From positions 30,398,272 to 30,462,271 of the forward strand of contig NC_026659.2 of assembly GCF_000004075.3 (NCBI RefSeq): 64,000 bases of DNA, given 5' to 3'. The position numbers were made by a program, and so were the translations under genes. The stretch's first letter is position 1; each line of letters opens with the position of its first letter. Under the pieces are notes generated by a model, which was not told the DNA's origin, did not search any database, and worked only from the letters and a program-made list of their open reading frames with translations. This document shows positions 12,058-22,708 of the stretch, piece after piece. Source of the stretch: Cucumis sativus (Eukaryota > Streptophyta > Magnoliopsida > Cucurbitales > Cucurbitaceae).

Positions 12058-13815
12058 TGAAGCTGAAGCTGAAGCAGAAGTAGAGATTTCTCTGTTTCAG
12101 ACGAAAGGTTGAAGAAAAGATACTATTGGATTTAATACCTTATCCCTATTTTCTAAATTGCTCCAATTTAATTTAATTTTCAGTGCAAAGTTCTTTTTAT
12201 TTTATAAAATAAATTCATTTTTAATGCATTTTAATTTCTAGTACAGATGCAATTTCTTTTTCTTAATTAAAAAAATTTGGTAATGGAAGATCAACAAATT
12301 TTGTCTAACTTTTGTATATTAGTTTAAGTGTTATTCATAATTATTCATTACTAATTACTTTTGAAATTGTGTTTAGTTCAAGGGTTAATTCCTTTTTCTT
12401 CCGTTTGCTTGCTTCCATGAAAAAATTTGACATATTTCTTTCTTATGTTTTTTCTCTAGTATTCCATTTACAGGATGAATGAATGATGAATGAACCGAAG
12501 GCGGTCAATTGGAGATAAGAGAGGTTCAGTCAATGTCAATTTGAAAAAAAGCAAACAATAACATTTAAAAAAAATCAGACTTAATGACCAATTATCGATT
12601 CATGATCAGATTTAATTAGACATTCACAAATTGACTCTGAATTACTAATGTTCACCCCTACTCACAAAGCACGGTAAGTATAGAAACATGCTTTTTAAAT
12701 ACTTGTGTGAATATAGATGTTCTTAGATGTTCTGCATAATTTATATAAAGCGATTTCAAAAAAACCAAACTTTCACACCTTGAATTAAATTAAAGCAATT
12801 CCAAAAAACCAAACCAAACTTTTACGCCTTGAACCCATGTGCTCTTGAGGTGTTTCGAAGAAATGCATTAAACATATCTGATCTCTAGTACTTAATTATC
12901 TTGTTTTCTTTGCTCGTCTTTCCACTGTGTGCATGCTTCATTTAGAAAAGCAACGCAAGTGCATTATTGAAGGTAAAATCTTGATAGAATGTTTGTGTAT
13001 TCGAATTTCATTTGTTATTTCAAAGGTGACTAAATCTTTAGGAGATTAAATCTTTTCTCTAGGCTCCCTGTCTCCTAATATTTACTAGAAAACAGTAGAA
13101 GGTATCTTCAAGTCTGAATAATTCCCACCACAAAGTAATCCACCGAAACCAAACGTAAATTGAGAACTAATACAACCACAAATCACTTTTGCTTTTGCTT
13201 TTGCTTTTCGAGACAGAGAACACATACAACCATAAAACTTCGAAAAAGAAAGTTAATTATTTTATTTTAGCTACCAAAAAACCTTCACAAGAAAAGATAA
13301 CTTACAACGTACTCTCTCAACTCCATTCATCTCAAGGTAGATCGAGCTTTGCCAATTTGGTGAATAGATGTATATTAGATATATAATACAGTTAAATAAA
13401 TATTGAAGATAATATAATTTATTTATCATACATAAATGTGTAACAATCATACCTACTAATGGATTCAATTAGTCTAATTTCCATTTTTTCCTATATTACT
13501 ATTGGAAGAGACAACTTTGTAATTTGTGTTAAGAAGGAAGAGTAATCCATTGCAGCATAATCAAAACTAGTGAAGTTCGAAGAGAGTATTCTAAAACTAG
13601 AGGGAAAAACTTCCATAACAGATCAAAACAATGAGAATTCAATTTTTTCCCCTCAAAATCAATCTATATATACCATACAAGTCCTGGAATCTTCCTATTG
13701 AGAACTGGAAGTTTGTCAAAACAAAAATTCACACAAACATGCTTATAACAGTGAACCATCAGGATGAAAAACTACAAGAATATAATGATAAAAGTTCATG
13801 AAGGGGTCGAGAGTT
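12058..13815. other. Intergenic: DUF3598-like promoter and prefoldin 2 downstream region
   Basis: No gene seen. The left end is the 5' leader and promoter of the DUF3598-like gene. The stretch just right of 13.5 kb is probably the 3' UTR of prefoldin subunit 2. A TTTTGC hexanucleotide microsatellite lies at 13186-13208. Open frames at 13189-13386 and 13271-13468 overlap each other on opposite strands in simple AT-rich sequence and show nothing recognisable. Confidence 0.6.
13186..13208. repeat. (CTTTTG)n hexanucleotide microsatellite
   Basis: Nearly four copies of a CTTTTG unit in intergenic DNA. Candidate length polymorphism. Confidence 0.75.
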
Positions 13816-14262
13816 TTAGCTTTCACCTGCAGGGCCTACTAGGACTCCTTGGGCTGCACCTTCTTTCCGCCCACTGTCTTCCTCCTTAGCCTCGCCATCA
13901 GGCTTTCTAATCCTGATCTTGTATTTGGCCTCCAAGTCAGATATCTCCTTCTTCTTCTTCTCCAATGCCTCATTGAGTCTCGAAATAACCTCCTCGAGTC
14001 CCTCTTTGTTGCGTTGGACAGCCGGCAGGACCTCTTTGATGGTTCTTTCAACCAGCACTCCACCGATCATTCTGTAGCATCTTCTTGATGGGTCAAGTGG
14101 CTCAATTGCGGAAATAACCAGAGAGTGTTCACTGGCTTCCATTTCGAGTTCTGTGATTTTTGAGTATATCTGATTCAATTCTGACCTTAAAGCGCCATAC
14201 ATGTTTGCAACCATTTGCTCGTTCACTGGTTCCTTGCGTTCACTCTCACTTGAGCTTGCCAT
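13816..14262 (-). CDS. PFD2: Prefoldin subunit 2 (beta-type)
   Basis: A 148-residue protein in one coding exon, the usual length for prefoldin 2. Prefoldin is the cytosolic jellyfish-shaped hexamer that carries unfolded actin and tubulin to the CCT chaperonin; plant prefoldin also has nuclear roles. The N-terminal helix (VANMYGALRSELNQIYSKI), the beta-hairpin block (DPSRRCYRMIGGVLVERTIK) and the C-terminal helix (GLEEVISRLNEALEKKKKEI) follow the family order, and both helices have coiled-coil heptads. The acidic/Gly-rich tail after residue 120 is typical of plant PFD2. A CAG/TAG acceptor-like site just before the ATG suggests a leader intron, with the first exon near 14.4 kb; this is inferred. 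Confidence 0.95.
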   Translation of the reverse strand: MASSSESERKEPVNEQMVANMYGALRSELNQIYSKITELEMEASEHSLVISAIEPLDPSRRCYRMIGGVLVERTIKEVLPAVQRNKEGLEEVISRLNEALEKKKKEISDLEAKYKIRIRKPDGEAKEEDSGRKEGAAQGVLVGPAGES

Positions 14263-14731
14263 TTTGATCTATCAAGTGGTAGAAACTAAGTTAAACAATT
14301 TATAAAACTAGAATAAGAATTACTTTTTACTTTCATCCCCATAAAATATCCAATAATTCTCTCAACCCTTCAAATTCTACCGAGAGTTGCTCATGGAGAA
14401 TAAGAAATGGCTTTCTAATGGAGGATGGGATCACAGAAGGTGAGGTGGGTAGATGAGAGAGTTTTTTGGTTTTACATGAGTATAATTCCGCCCTTAATTT
14501 TAGACTGGAATGAAAACTCTACAAGGGCATTTTTATTTCAGATCGAAACTTTTCACTTTTTATATTATACATACTGAAACCATCTTGACAAAAGAAACAC
14601 AAAATCATTAATATTACAAGTATAAATAAGCTCATGGTATAGACGAGGGATCCACAATAATATTACGTATCCATTAGTATATCAAGGAAGCTGTCTTACA
14701 TCAAAAGGGCAACCTCATGATCTTCGTCCGT
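14263..14731. other. Short intergenic: prefoldin 2 leader and uL18-like 3' region
   Basis: Holds the 5' leader and promoter of prefoldin 2, and from about 14.55 kb probably the 3' UTR of the uL18-like gene. No further gene seen. The two genes are in tandem on the minus strand with 469 bases between coding regions. Confidence 0.6.
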
Positions 14732-15736
14732 CTATGCTAAAGGTGGCCTTCCCAACTTTCTGGGTCTCTTTTGCTGCTTAATTTTTACCGTAACATTAAT
14801 CCCATTATCAATAACAGACTGAAGCACAATTTGAAGCTTCCCTTCTATCCTCTCACCTTTTCTTGGCGTGTATATCAGATTGTGGATATCATCGCCCAAT
14901 GCTCTCTGGGCCAAAACAGCCCCTACAGCAGCACAGGCAGAGGAATCCTTCCTTGAAGTCAGGTCAAATTTCATGTCTTTAGAAATTGAATGTGCCACAG
15001 CAACAACCTTACTAGTCACTCGGTGAATAATGCAGGCTCGAACTGAGGCCTTTGATATGAATATATCAAGACAAAATGGCTCATGGTAAGGACTGGTAAG
15101 TTGATTAAATGTGGGTGTCCTAAGCTTCTTCTCAACATCATCATTCTCCCTTTCAACTATTACATATTTGTTCTTCAGATGTTCAGGAAGCTTTACTTGG
15201 CCACTTGCCAAACACTTATCAAGTTTATCATTTACTTTGCTTCTTCTTTTCACCATATCTTCCTTTTCCTTTAGAGACTTTTTCTTCCGATGAAAATCAA
15301 GGCTACATTCTTCAAACTCTTTGGATGCTTGGTCAAGTTTGTAGAAGAGATTTCCACGTATTCTCATGTTGTCAATATCATCAAAATCTGAATCACAATA
15401 ATCAACTGGGTCATGAGCCTCATCCTCTAAGGAGTATCTATTTTCAAAGCCAGACCAGCCCTTTTCTCTCGCTTCCCATGCTCTTGCTAAACCACATGAA
15501 ACTGCCCAAGTATCATCATCTACAAGTTCAACATCATAAGCAACTGAACAAGGTTTATCATCAGGGAACAATGGAGTTAGCTGAGGCCTGCATGAACCAT
15601 TTGCAATACTATTTGAATGAGCTACTCTTTCATTCTCGCTTCCAATGCTTCCCCCAGGAAATGCTTTTGAGCAAAAGCTGCAGGCCCTCAAAACAAATTG
15701 AGGGCTAGTAAAAGCAAACCCTCTCCTCAAGAACAT
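14732..15736 (-). CDS. uL18-like protein, probably mitochondrial
   Basis: A 334-residue protein in a single coding exon. The N-terminus MFLRRGFAFTSPQFVLRACS is Arg-rich and amphipathic, fitting a mitochondrial presequence. Residues ~60-215 are a charged plant-specific region containing a Lys/Glu coiled-coil segment. The C-terminal ~110 residues look like the ribosomal uL18 fold: a beta strand LDIFISKASVRACIIHR, then TSRKDSSACAAVGAVLAQRA, which parallels the conserved uL18 helix motif, then a basic tail KQQKRPRKLGRPPLA. uL18 binds 5S rRNA in ribosomes. Whether this long form is a mitoribosomal subunit or another RNA-binding factor is unknown to me. A telo-box and a site II element upstream fit co-expression with translation genes. 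A leader intron between about 15.8 and 16.67 kb is likely. Confidence 0.78.
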   Translation of the reverse strand: MFLRRGFAFTSPQFVLRACSFCSKAFPGGSIGSENERVAHSNSIANGSCRPQLTPLFPDDKPCSVAYDVELVDDDTWAVSCGLARAWEAREKGWSGFENRYSLEDEAHDPVDYCDSDFDDIDNMRIRGNLFYKLDQASKEFEECSLDFHRKKKSLKEKEDMVKRRSKVNDKLDKCLASGQVKLPEHLKNKYVIVERENDDVEKKLRTPTFNQLTSPYHEPFCLDIFISKASVRACIIHRVTSKVVAVAHSISKDMKFDLTSRKDSSACAAVGAVLAQRALGDDIHNLIYTPRKGERIEGKLQIVLQSVIDNGINVTVKIKQQKRPRKLGRPPLA

Positions 15737-17617
15737 GAAGCCACTTTACAACTTTGAACAAGAACAACCACAGATCCCAACCACCTACTCACATGAACAT
15801 TATATGCCTAAAGAAACAAAAACAAAACAACCTATAGTGAATGAATTAACTCATCGAACCAAAGCATCAAACAAATGGGCAGCATTATTGATACTGTAAA
15901 CTAGCACAATTAACTTCTTGTTTTTGAATTTGATGTACGAGGGAAACTCATAAATGTCTTAGTTCCTCTAGTAGCATCTAAATTTGCAATCTGGGTGGAT
16001 TGTCTTAATCAAACTTTGACCTCAACTTTCTCCTCCCATTTCATCGATAGTGGTCGGAGACTCAGAACTCAAAACCCAGAGCCAAAAGTCAACCAAGCAT
16101 AAGAAATAGCCACATCTAATGCCCAGTAAGGATATCCCTCAAATCAACATTGCAATCCACACATACTTCCTTCCTCCCTGTTTACAATGGAAGATATATC
16201 TGGCAGTCCACCTCGAGAATAGATAGGATGAAGATCATGAAGTTAAATTTTGAATAAGACAACCTCCTTGATAACTCACATATAGATATAGGTACCCTTC
16301 AGAGTTTAATTTCAAACGAGGCAGAACCAAACAGCTAAAACATAGTCTTAAATCACCGCTGTCTTATCCCCCAACTACTAGAAGTTAACCAACAACTCCC
16401 CGAAACAATAACGTAATTTCATTGAATCAAGACAAAAGCAACATTAAGCACAGAAAGGTAAGTGAAGCAGTTTAGAAACGCAACACAGTTTCAAGCAATA
16501 AACCATGGATTAAGTAACTGAGTTCTAGATCAATATATTGGCATAAAGTCTAAAACGATCGCAACAAGAAGCACCTGAGATTTTGATTTCAGAGAAAGAA
16601 CATAACGAAAATCTATATATACATAAATTGCCCTTGGATTGAGAGGATGAAGATGCATATAACTTAAGTACCTACCTAATAATGAGAGTTGACAAAGAGG
16701 GAGAAAAAGAAGAGCTTTGAAATAGACCGACGGTGGCGACGGGGAGATTGTGAAGGAGAGTGAGGGTCGGCGGCAAACGGCGTAGGTCTGGAAAATGGAG
16801 TTGCTCAGTCCAATTAGCGCTGAAGACGAACCGATGAAAAAGAGAAGATCGTAGGCTGTTGAAATCTGATTTTAGGGTTTGATTCTTTTTCTCTTTTACT
16901 TAAATTACAACTTTTTTTTTTCATATGTTATATAAAATAAATAGGTTAAAGTTGAAAAGAGCTCGAGTCTTGAATCCGTTTTCATCCACATTTAAACTAT
17001 TTTTAAAAAAAATTAAAATATTTTAATGTTTAAATTATTTTATGAAAAATAAGGGGAAGATATTTTGATTTAGGATTTCTTAACTTAACCAACTCATAAT
17101 AAATATCTTTAAATTCTTAAAACATTTTAAAGTTTATTTAATTTTTCCCTAAAAAATGAACTAAGTATATGTATAATTTCTTGTAGATCAATGGCCCATA
17201 GTCCCATTCACTTATGAAAATGCTTCAATTTGGCCATCCAAAGTTAATTCCAAGAGACAACAAACAGCAGTTTTGGCATTTTGGGGTTTTGTCCACTTTA
17301 TTATTTAAGATTTAATATTTCAATGAATTAGTCAATGAAGAACATAGAGTAACAAACGTTCAACCTCTTATTAAACTAATAAACATATGAATACTTCATA
17401 TTACAAAGTTTTTTTACTACAACAGGGAGTGGCAGATTCGAATCATTACCCTTGTTGGAGACTATAACTTCAATCACTTTAACTACAAGAAAATTCTTAA
17501 TTATTCTGCTGTAACACTAGTGAACTTCTATCATTATTCAATAACAATCACACCACCTTTTTGTTGCTCTAATCCTATTTACCATTTTAAACATTGATTA
17601 TGAAAAACTTAAGCAAA
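15737..17617. other. Leader, promoter and downstream sequence between uL18-like gene and chorismate mutase
   Basis: The 15.74-16.67 kb part most likely holds a 5' UTR intron of the uL18-like gene: a GTAGGT donor-like site lies near 16673 on the minus strand, and exon-like GC-richer sequence lies at 16.68-16.86 kb. The promoter follows, with telo-box and site II. From about 17.0 kb the sequence is AT-rich, ending in the 3' UTR of chorismate mutase. No additional gene supported. Confidence 0.55.
16871..16880 (-). promoter_or_regulatory. Telo-box (AAACCCTAAA) of the uL18-like gene
   Basis: On the minus strand this reads AAACCCTAAA, the telo-box found close to transcription starts of plant ribosomal-protein and other translation genes. 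It sits next to the GC-richer presumptive first exon of the uL18-like gene, about 1.1 kb above its start codon because of the inferred leader intron. A site II element (TGGGCC, minus strand) lies at 17193-17198. Co-occurrence of the two is the known signature of ribosomal and mitochondrial biogenesis promoters. Confidence 0.6.
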
Positions 17618-19972
17618 TCAATCCAGTCTTCTCAACAAGTATTGAACTTGAACTTCCTTTGTTAATGGCATGATCCATTCACCATAAAGTTCAGCAACCA
17701 AACTGGGCTGTATTTTGTAAACTGGGGCAGCATGTTTTTCCTCGATGTTCATAGGAACTTCTTGCCCAAATGTTTTGGCTTTAGTTTCAACTCTCCGTTT
17801 TATCGCCTCCTCGACGCTCGGGAATGTCAGCATGTCCATCAATTGCTCTTTGTCCTTCAAAACCGAGTACCAGAATCACATGAGATATTTGATTTCAAAA
17901 GAAGGCAATTAATATAGTAAAGAAGAACATTTACTTGCTTCCTAATTGCAGCTTCATATGCCTTGGGTGAGTCTCGAAACTTGGCTTCAGCTACATATTT
18001 TCCATAATGGATTCTCCTCGATAGAGCCTGTAGTGATCGAAATTAAACGAATATAGAAACTCAGTCGTAGAAAGTTTTCCAGCAGTGAGTGTCTACATAG
18101 TTGAGATAGTTTTAGATGCAAACCTGCAAGCAAATCGTGTCACAAACAGCAGTTGAACCATAATTGCTGTCATCTCCTTCCTTGACTAATCTTGGTATCA
18201 GATCCCTGAAGTACATTCTCCATACTTTGCTATTTATATTAATGGAATCCGCCGCATGATGTAGTACCTATTTTCAATTAGAATCGTGAATCAAACAACA
18301 TTATTTGTCACACCATTAACAGAAAGATCAGTTCTTTATATAGTATTCTAATTCCAACGATGAAACTCTATTTGGGGAAGTTGTTTTAAGTTAAGTTGCA
18401 TTATAATGGACTTCAAGTTCAGAACTTTCTATACGTTCTTAAGATCAATCACTAAGACATGTTTGGAATGGCTTTTTAGGTACTTAAAAGCGTTCGAGTC
18501 AACACTTGTTTTGTACTTTAAGCATTTGAAAACTCATTCAAAACTAGCTCTTAACGTCCATGGAGGTTAACTCACACCTGTGGATACTGAAGTGGAGGCA
18601 ACAGTGGAGCTGGTAAGTCGTTGGGGAAGAAAGGATGCTCATCAGGACTCTTGTATCTTCCCACCTGTAATACAAAAATAGGTTCCATCAAATATATATA
18701 AAATTTACAGTCACTCTTTCTTGTTCCTCCTTCAACAATTTTCCAAGTACCTGAGCATGCAGCTTTTCAGTTTCCATGACCAAGTACTCCACCAAAGAGC
18801 CATTGAAGCCATCCATGGAGAAAGCACTGGGGTCATATGTATCTCCATTATAACAGTATTGAGCTCTCCCTAAAAGACTAAAGATAATGCTGTCCTCTTG
18901 GGAGATTAATGAGCGTCTTATTGCCTCTAAGGTCAAGTTCTCACTGATATCCACCCTAGCTTTAGGGGACGGTCTACAATGCAGAAACAAATCCTTAAAA
19001 TTATAGCTTGTTCCATCAGAAACAGAGTCACAGACAGAAAAATGCTTGAATTGTAACAACAAACACCATATCAGATACGAAATAGGCGAGCAAATAAACC
19101 AAGCAAATAAACCAAGAACATAAAGAATAGTGAAATCAACACTAACATTGTATTAGATACATCAAATGCATATAGAGAGAAAATATCATATTACAGATCT
19201 AGAGGTGCTAATAGAGTTAGAGACTTTATATAGCAAACTCCATAACTCTAGGGTTAAAATTGGTTTTAACGATATCAAAATAATTCACAAACAGCAAGAC
19301 CCCATGCTTAGTCATTCAAAGTGTTTGATCAAGTTATTCCAACAATATTTTTATTTGTCATAAAAAACAGCACTTGGGAAAAGAATAACACAATCCTAAA
19401 CAGGAAAACAGATCTACTCCTAAATAAACTACTACCAAACTCAAAAAGTAAATATTTTTAAAAACATGTTTGTGAGCGATTTTGAAATTGTCAAAATCAA
19501 TTATGTCTGGTTTCAATCCAGACTCAAACATGGATTTGATCCATAAAGCCAATTAAACGAAGTTTTTAAAGAGATTTTTTAATCAGGGAGTAACCGACAG
19601 TTCCAAATCAAACAAAATCGATACAACACCAAAACCATCACCCAACTCAAAAGCTGAAACTTGGAGAACATGTTAAATGTTTCTAACAGCAATGTGAGAG
19701 CAGCATAGAACAAATTAAAAATGGAAGCAATGTCATAAGTATACAGAACCCATCGGAGACCACAACTCAAAAAAAAAAAAAAAAAAACAAATAAAAGAAA
19801 GATACCCAACAGAGGCAACAGAGGCTTGAACAGAGCGAAGATTGAGAACCCCATGAAGCGCAGGGGAAGAGAGAGGCAAGGAGCGATGATTAGAGGGAAA
19901 AAGGGAAGTGGGTTTGGAGAGAAGAGGGGAAGGAGTTGCAGAAGGGGAAGTAAAAAACAAAGTGGCCTCCAT
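17618..19972 (-). CDS. CM1: Chorismate mutase, chloroplastic (CM1 type)
   Basis: Converts chorismate to prephenate (EC 5.4.99.5), the committed step toward phenylalanine and tyrosine in plastids. Exons: 19806-19972, 18751-18973, 18578-18664, 18124-18267, 17935-18027 and 17618-17854; 316 residues. The Ser/Pro-rich first ~55 residues are a plausible transit peptide, ending near the first splice site. The rest is the all-helical AroQ fold of the eukaryotic, regulated type. R75 in LEAIRRSL, R212 in SRRIHYGKY and K223 in VAEAKF match yeast catalytic Arg16, Arg157 and Lys168; the 11-residue spacing of the last two is identical. EDSIIFSLLGRAQY is the family signature. With a transit peptide it fits the plastid isoform, which in Arabidopsis is activated by Trp and inhibited by Phe/Tyr, rather than cytosolic CM2. 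Confidence 0.95.
18461..18544. mobile_element. Small MITE-like hairpin in chorismate mutase intron 3
   Basis: The left arm GTTTGGAATGGCTTTTTAGG plus TACTTAAAAG is matched in inverted orientation by the right arm, whose reverse complement begins GTTTTGAATGAGTTTTCAAA and continues TGCTTAAAGTAC. About 84 bases, no coding content. It lies entirely within the intron between coding exons 3 and 4. A single arm of a very similar sequence occurs at about 25235-25268 in a CNGC2 intron. Confidence 0.5.
19465..19532. mobile_element. Possible MITE remnant in chorismate mutase intron 1
   Basis: Starts CATGTTTGTGAGCGATTTTG and ends ACTCAAACATG, so the tips are inverted copies. It resembles the tips of the element at 45970-46179. 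Short and degraded, hence low confidence. Confidence 0.3.
19769..19787. repeat. Homopolymer A tract (T on the coding strand) in chorismate mutase intron 1
   Basis: About 19 consecutive A residues, 18 bases inside intron 1 from its 5' splice site. On the transcribed strand it is a U tract just downstream of the donor, a known aid to plant intron recognition. Length is prone to sequencing error. Confidence 0.7.
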
Positions 19973-22708
19973 TTTAGAAAAAAAAAATGAAGGGAAAATT
20001 TGGGGAGAAGAAACTGAAAGAAGAAGATGGGGAAAGGGGAAATTTAAGTAAAGAGCCGGCGTAGGTGAAGGAAGGAAGTGAGTCGTCGTCGACTTTTGGT
20101 TTCACCTAACCCGCTTTTGGTCATGGAAGCTACCTACCACTACCACAACCACCAATGAGTTTAGCTGATGCTGCTGCTGGCCTTCTTCGACTTTACATCC
20201 GACGTATTCAGCTTTCCAACCTTAAAAAATTATTCTCTCTTTTCTATTTGAGGTTTTGTTTTCTTTTTTTCATTTATTTCCCCTTTCCTTTTCTAACTTC
20301 GTCTCTCTACTCTTTTCTTTTTCTTTTCTTTACAAGCTTTCATACAACAACTCGAGTTGAAGGAATTTTGACTCGAGATTTTATGTGCTTAGATCAATAG
20401 ATGATATGGGATTTGTTTGATTATCCCAGTGGACTAATGATCCAAAAAAGTGGTAAAAATTTGAAATTTGTTTGTTAAAATAATTTTTTTTATAATTATT
20501 TTATGTGATTAAAATGTAACCTAGTTCATTCCGCTCGCTTTTTTCTCTCTCACGAATATCGCCCTCTTCTTGCTTTGTCACTTTGAAACTCAAATATCTC
20601 AATAATAGGACCTATGAGGAAAGAAGACATAAACTCATCGAGTATAAGGGAGAGGAAGTAAGGAAAAACGATAATAAAACATGAGAAGGTTGAAAATGAA
20701 GAAGAAAAAAATCGAGAAATTTGAAAGACGAAGGAAAAATGAAATGACCGTGATTTGGAAATTTTGGTTGATGGTGATATAAGCTTCGTGAGTGTTTGGG
20801 TTAGTTTACTTGCATATCAACTAGTCTTACGAAACAAACTGATCATCATGATCCTAGTGTTAAAAAAACAAGTAATAAATTAAAACATAAGTTAGATGAT
20901 CTTCATGATTAAACGAGTAATTTTTTTTTTATTAGTTATTTATAAAGTTTATGCTTCGTACTTACTAAGAAGTCGATCAATTATGATTAAAATAACAAAA
21001 TTCTTAAGTTAAAAAAGTTGGTCAAACCCATTTTTAACTTTGTGTTTGAATCTTTTATAAAACTATCTCCTTGTGTCGTAATCATTTAAACAAGCACTGA
21101 AAACAAAATAAATGCAAGACTCCTCGTAGCTACAATAAATATTATTTAAAATTGAGATTATTTCAAAAATATAAATGTTTGCAATATTTTTTACTATTTT
21201 CCTTTATAATTCTCTAATTACTTATAATAAATACTATTTCAAAATCTCACATTTGCTACAATATATACTATTTGGTGCCGTTTTTACTATTTGCTTTCAA
21301 TTTTTTACAAACTAAAGTAGTTTATACTTTAAACTCTAAATTATTAATAACCCAATTATATTAACTACTCTCTTAAAATTAATTTAAACTTAAAATTAAG
21401 TTAAGAACTGTGAAATCTTAATATTCATTAGGCTGAATAAACACAATCACTCTCTTAATTAGTATTTAAGAACCGTCAAATCTTCTTTTTGGCAGTTTTG
21501 TTTTATGTTACTTTTAATTTAAAGATTGGAGGTTTACATTATATTGAAGTGTGTGATTCATTGCTACCTTTTCAAACTTATCTTCCTTTTTGTTCCTTAG
21601 TCATTCATCCATAATTAGGTTTGAAATAAACAATTCTAAGTTAATGTTTCTTGAAAAGTAACATTAATTTATTTCGCCTAATGCAAACCTAATTAATAAG
21701 AACCATGAAAAGAAAAACATAAATATCAAATAGTACTAGATGATTTATTATTTTATGAACTTTACCTAATATTTAAATGTTGGTTATACGTAGATATATA
21801 TAAAAAGAGATAATAGGACAAAATTTTCTCTAACGTCGTGCTAATCCAATTAAAAAAAGAAAGAAATAGTTGGTTTCACAAATGTTTTACTATCAAACGA
21901 AAATATGGAAATTATTTTCGTATTAAGTTGATTTAAAATTTGATTTGGTTGCGTTATTATTCGTTTAAGTGGAAGTGTATTTAATGTGAGATAATGCATG
22001 TTTATTTTTTAATTGTTGGATGCTAAAAAATAAAACTATAATCTGATTTGTTATTTGGTATATAAGATTATATATTATAAAGTTGTGGTATGTTAGTGCA
22101 GTAAGAAATATATTGCAGCTTATTTCTTAAAACACAAATATATGAGTACATTATTTTATATATAATGTGTAGTATTGTGTATAAGGTAAGGTAGTATATT
22201 TTAATGTCATTTTGTGCACTAATGAGGATTGATATTTTCTTAAAATATAAAACTCGATATTTCGATCAAATATTTTTGAAAAGAGTAAAAAAGGCCAAAA
22301 AAAAATTACAACCATTAACAACCCACAAAGTTGAACTGTTGGGCTCTAGCGGTGAGTCAGCATTTGGCAAGCAATGCTTAACATTAAAGTTACATACACA
22401 CCAAGAACACTCATTGGCTATCAAATCCCCACGTCACCAAAAGAGTTTCCACTAATCCATAATTCGTACAATGAGTGACTTGGCTTTCTCACATCTAGCC
22501 ACGTGCCATGTTCTATCCATTTTCCCATACCTTTTTGGGACCCTCACAAAAGACAATCCAAGTTTTGGATTAGATGGTCATGGTCATATCAAAAAGTGCA
22601 ACTTTTCCTTTTATGTGGTTCACAATTCATCTCTTTCCTTATAAACCTTCTCCCACTTTCCCTTCATCTTTGCAAGAAAGAAAATTTGATCACATCCTTT
22701 ACAAAGTT
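19973..22708. other. Divergent intergenic region between chorismate mutase and the UPF0301 gene
   Basis: Both flanking genes start from this interval and point away from each other. The left end holds the chorismate mutase leader and promoter. At 20.1-20.22 kb there is a GC-richer patch with an open frame starting MSLADAAAGLLRLYIRRIQL, which soon runs into pyrimidine-rich low-complexity sequence; I do not call it a gene. 20.4-22.2 kb is AT-rich without recognisable content. The right end is the UPF0301 promoter with ACGT elements. Confidence 0.55.
22428..22645 (+). promoter_or_regulatory. ACGT-element promoter of the UPF0301 gene
   Basis: A perfect G-box CACGTG lies at 22500-22505, a second ACGT core (CCCACGTCACC) starts at about 22428, and a TATA-like TTATAAAC at 22638-22645 is 64 bases before the start codon. 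G-boxes at this distance are typical of light-, clock- or ABA-regulated plastid-protein genes. Which factor binds is unknown. Confidence 0.5.

Noticed and set aside
15205-15708. 167-codon plus-strand frame opposite the uL18-like gene
   Set aside because: Antisense shadow with no recognisable motif; the minus strand has a complete 334-residue protein.
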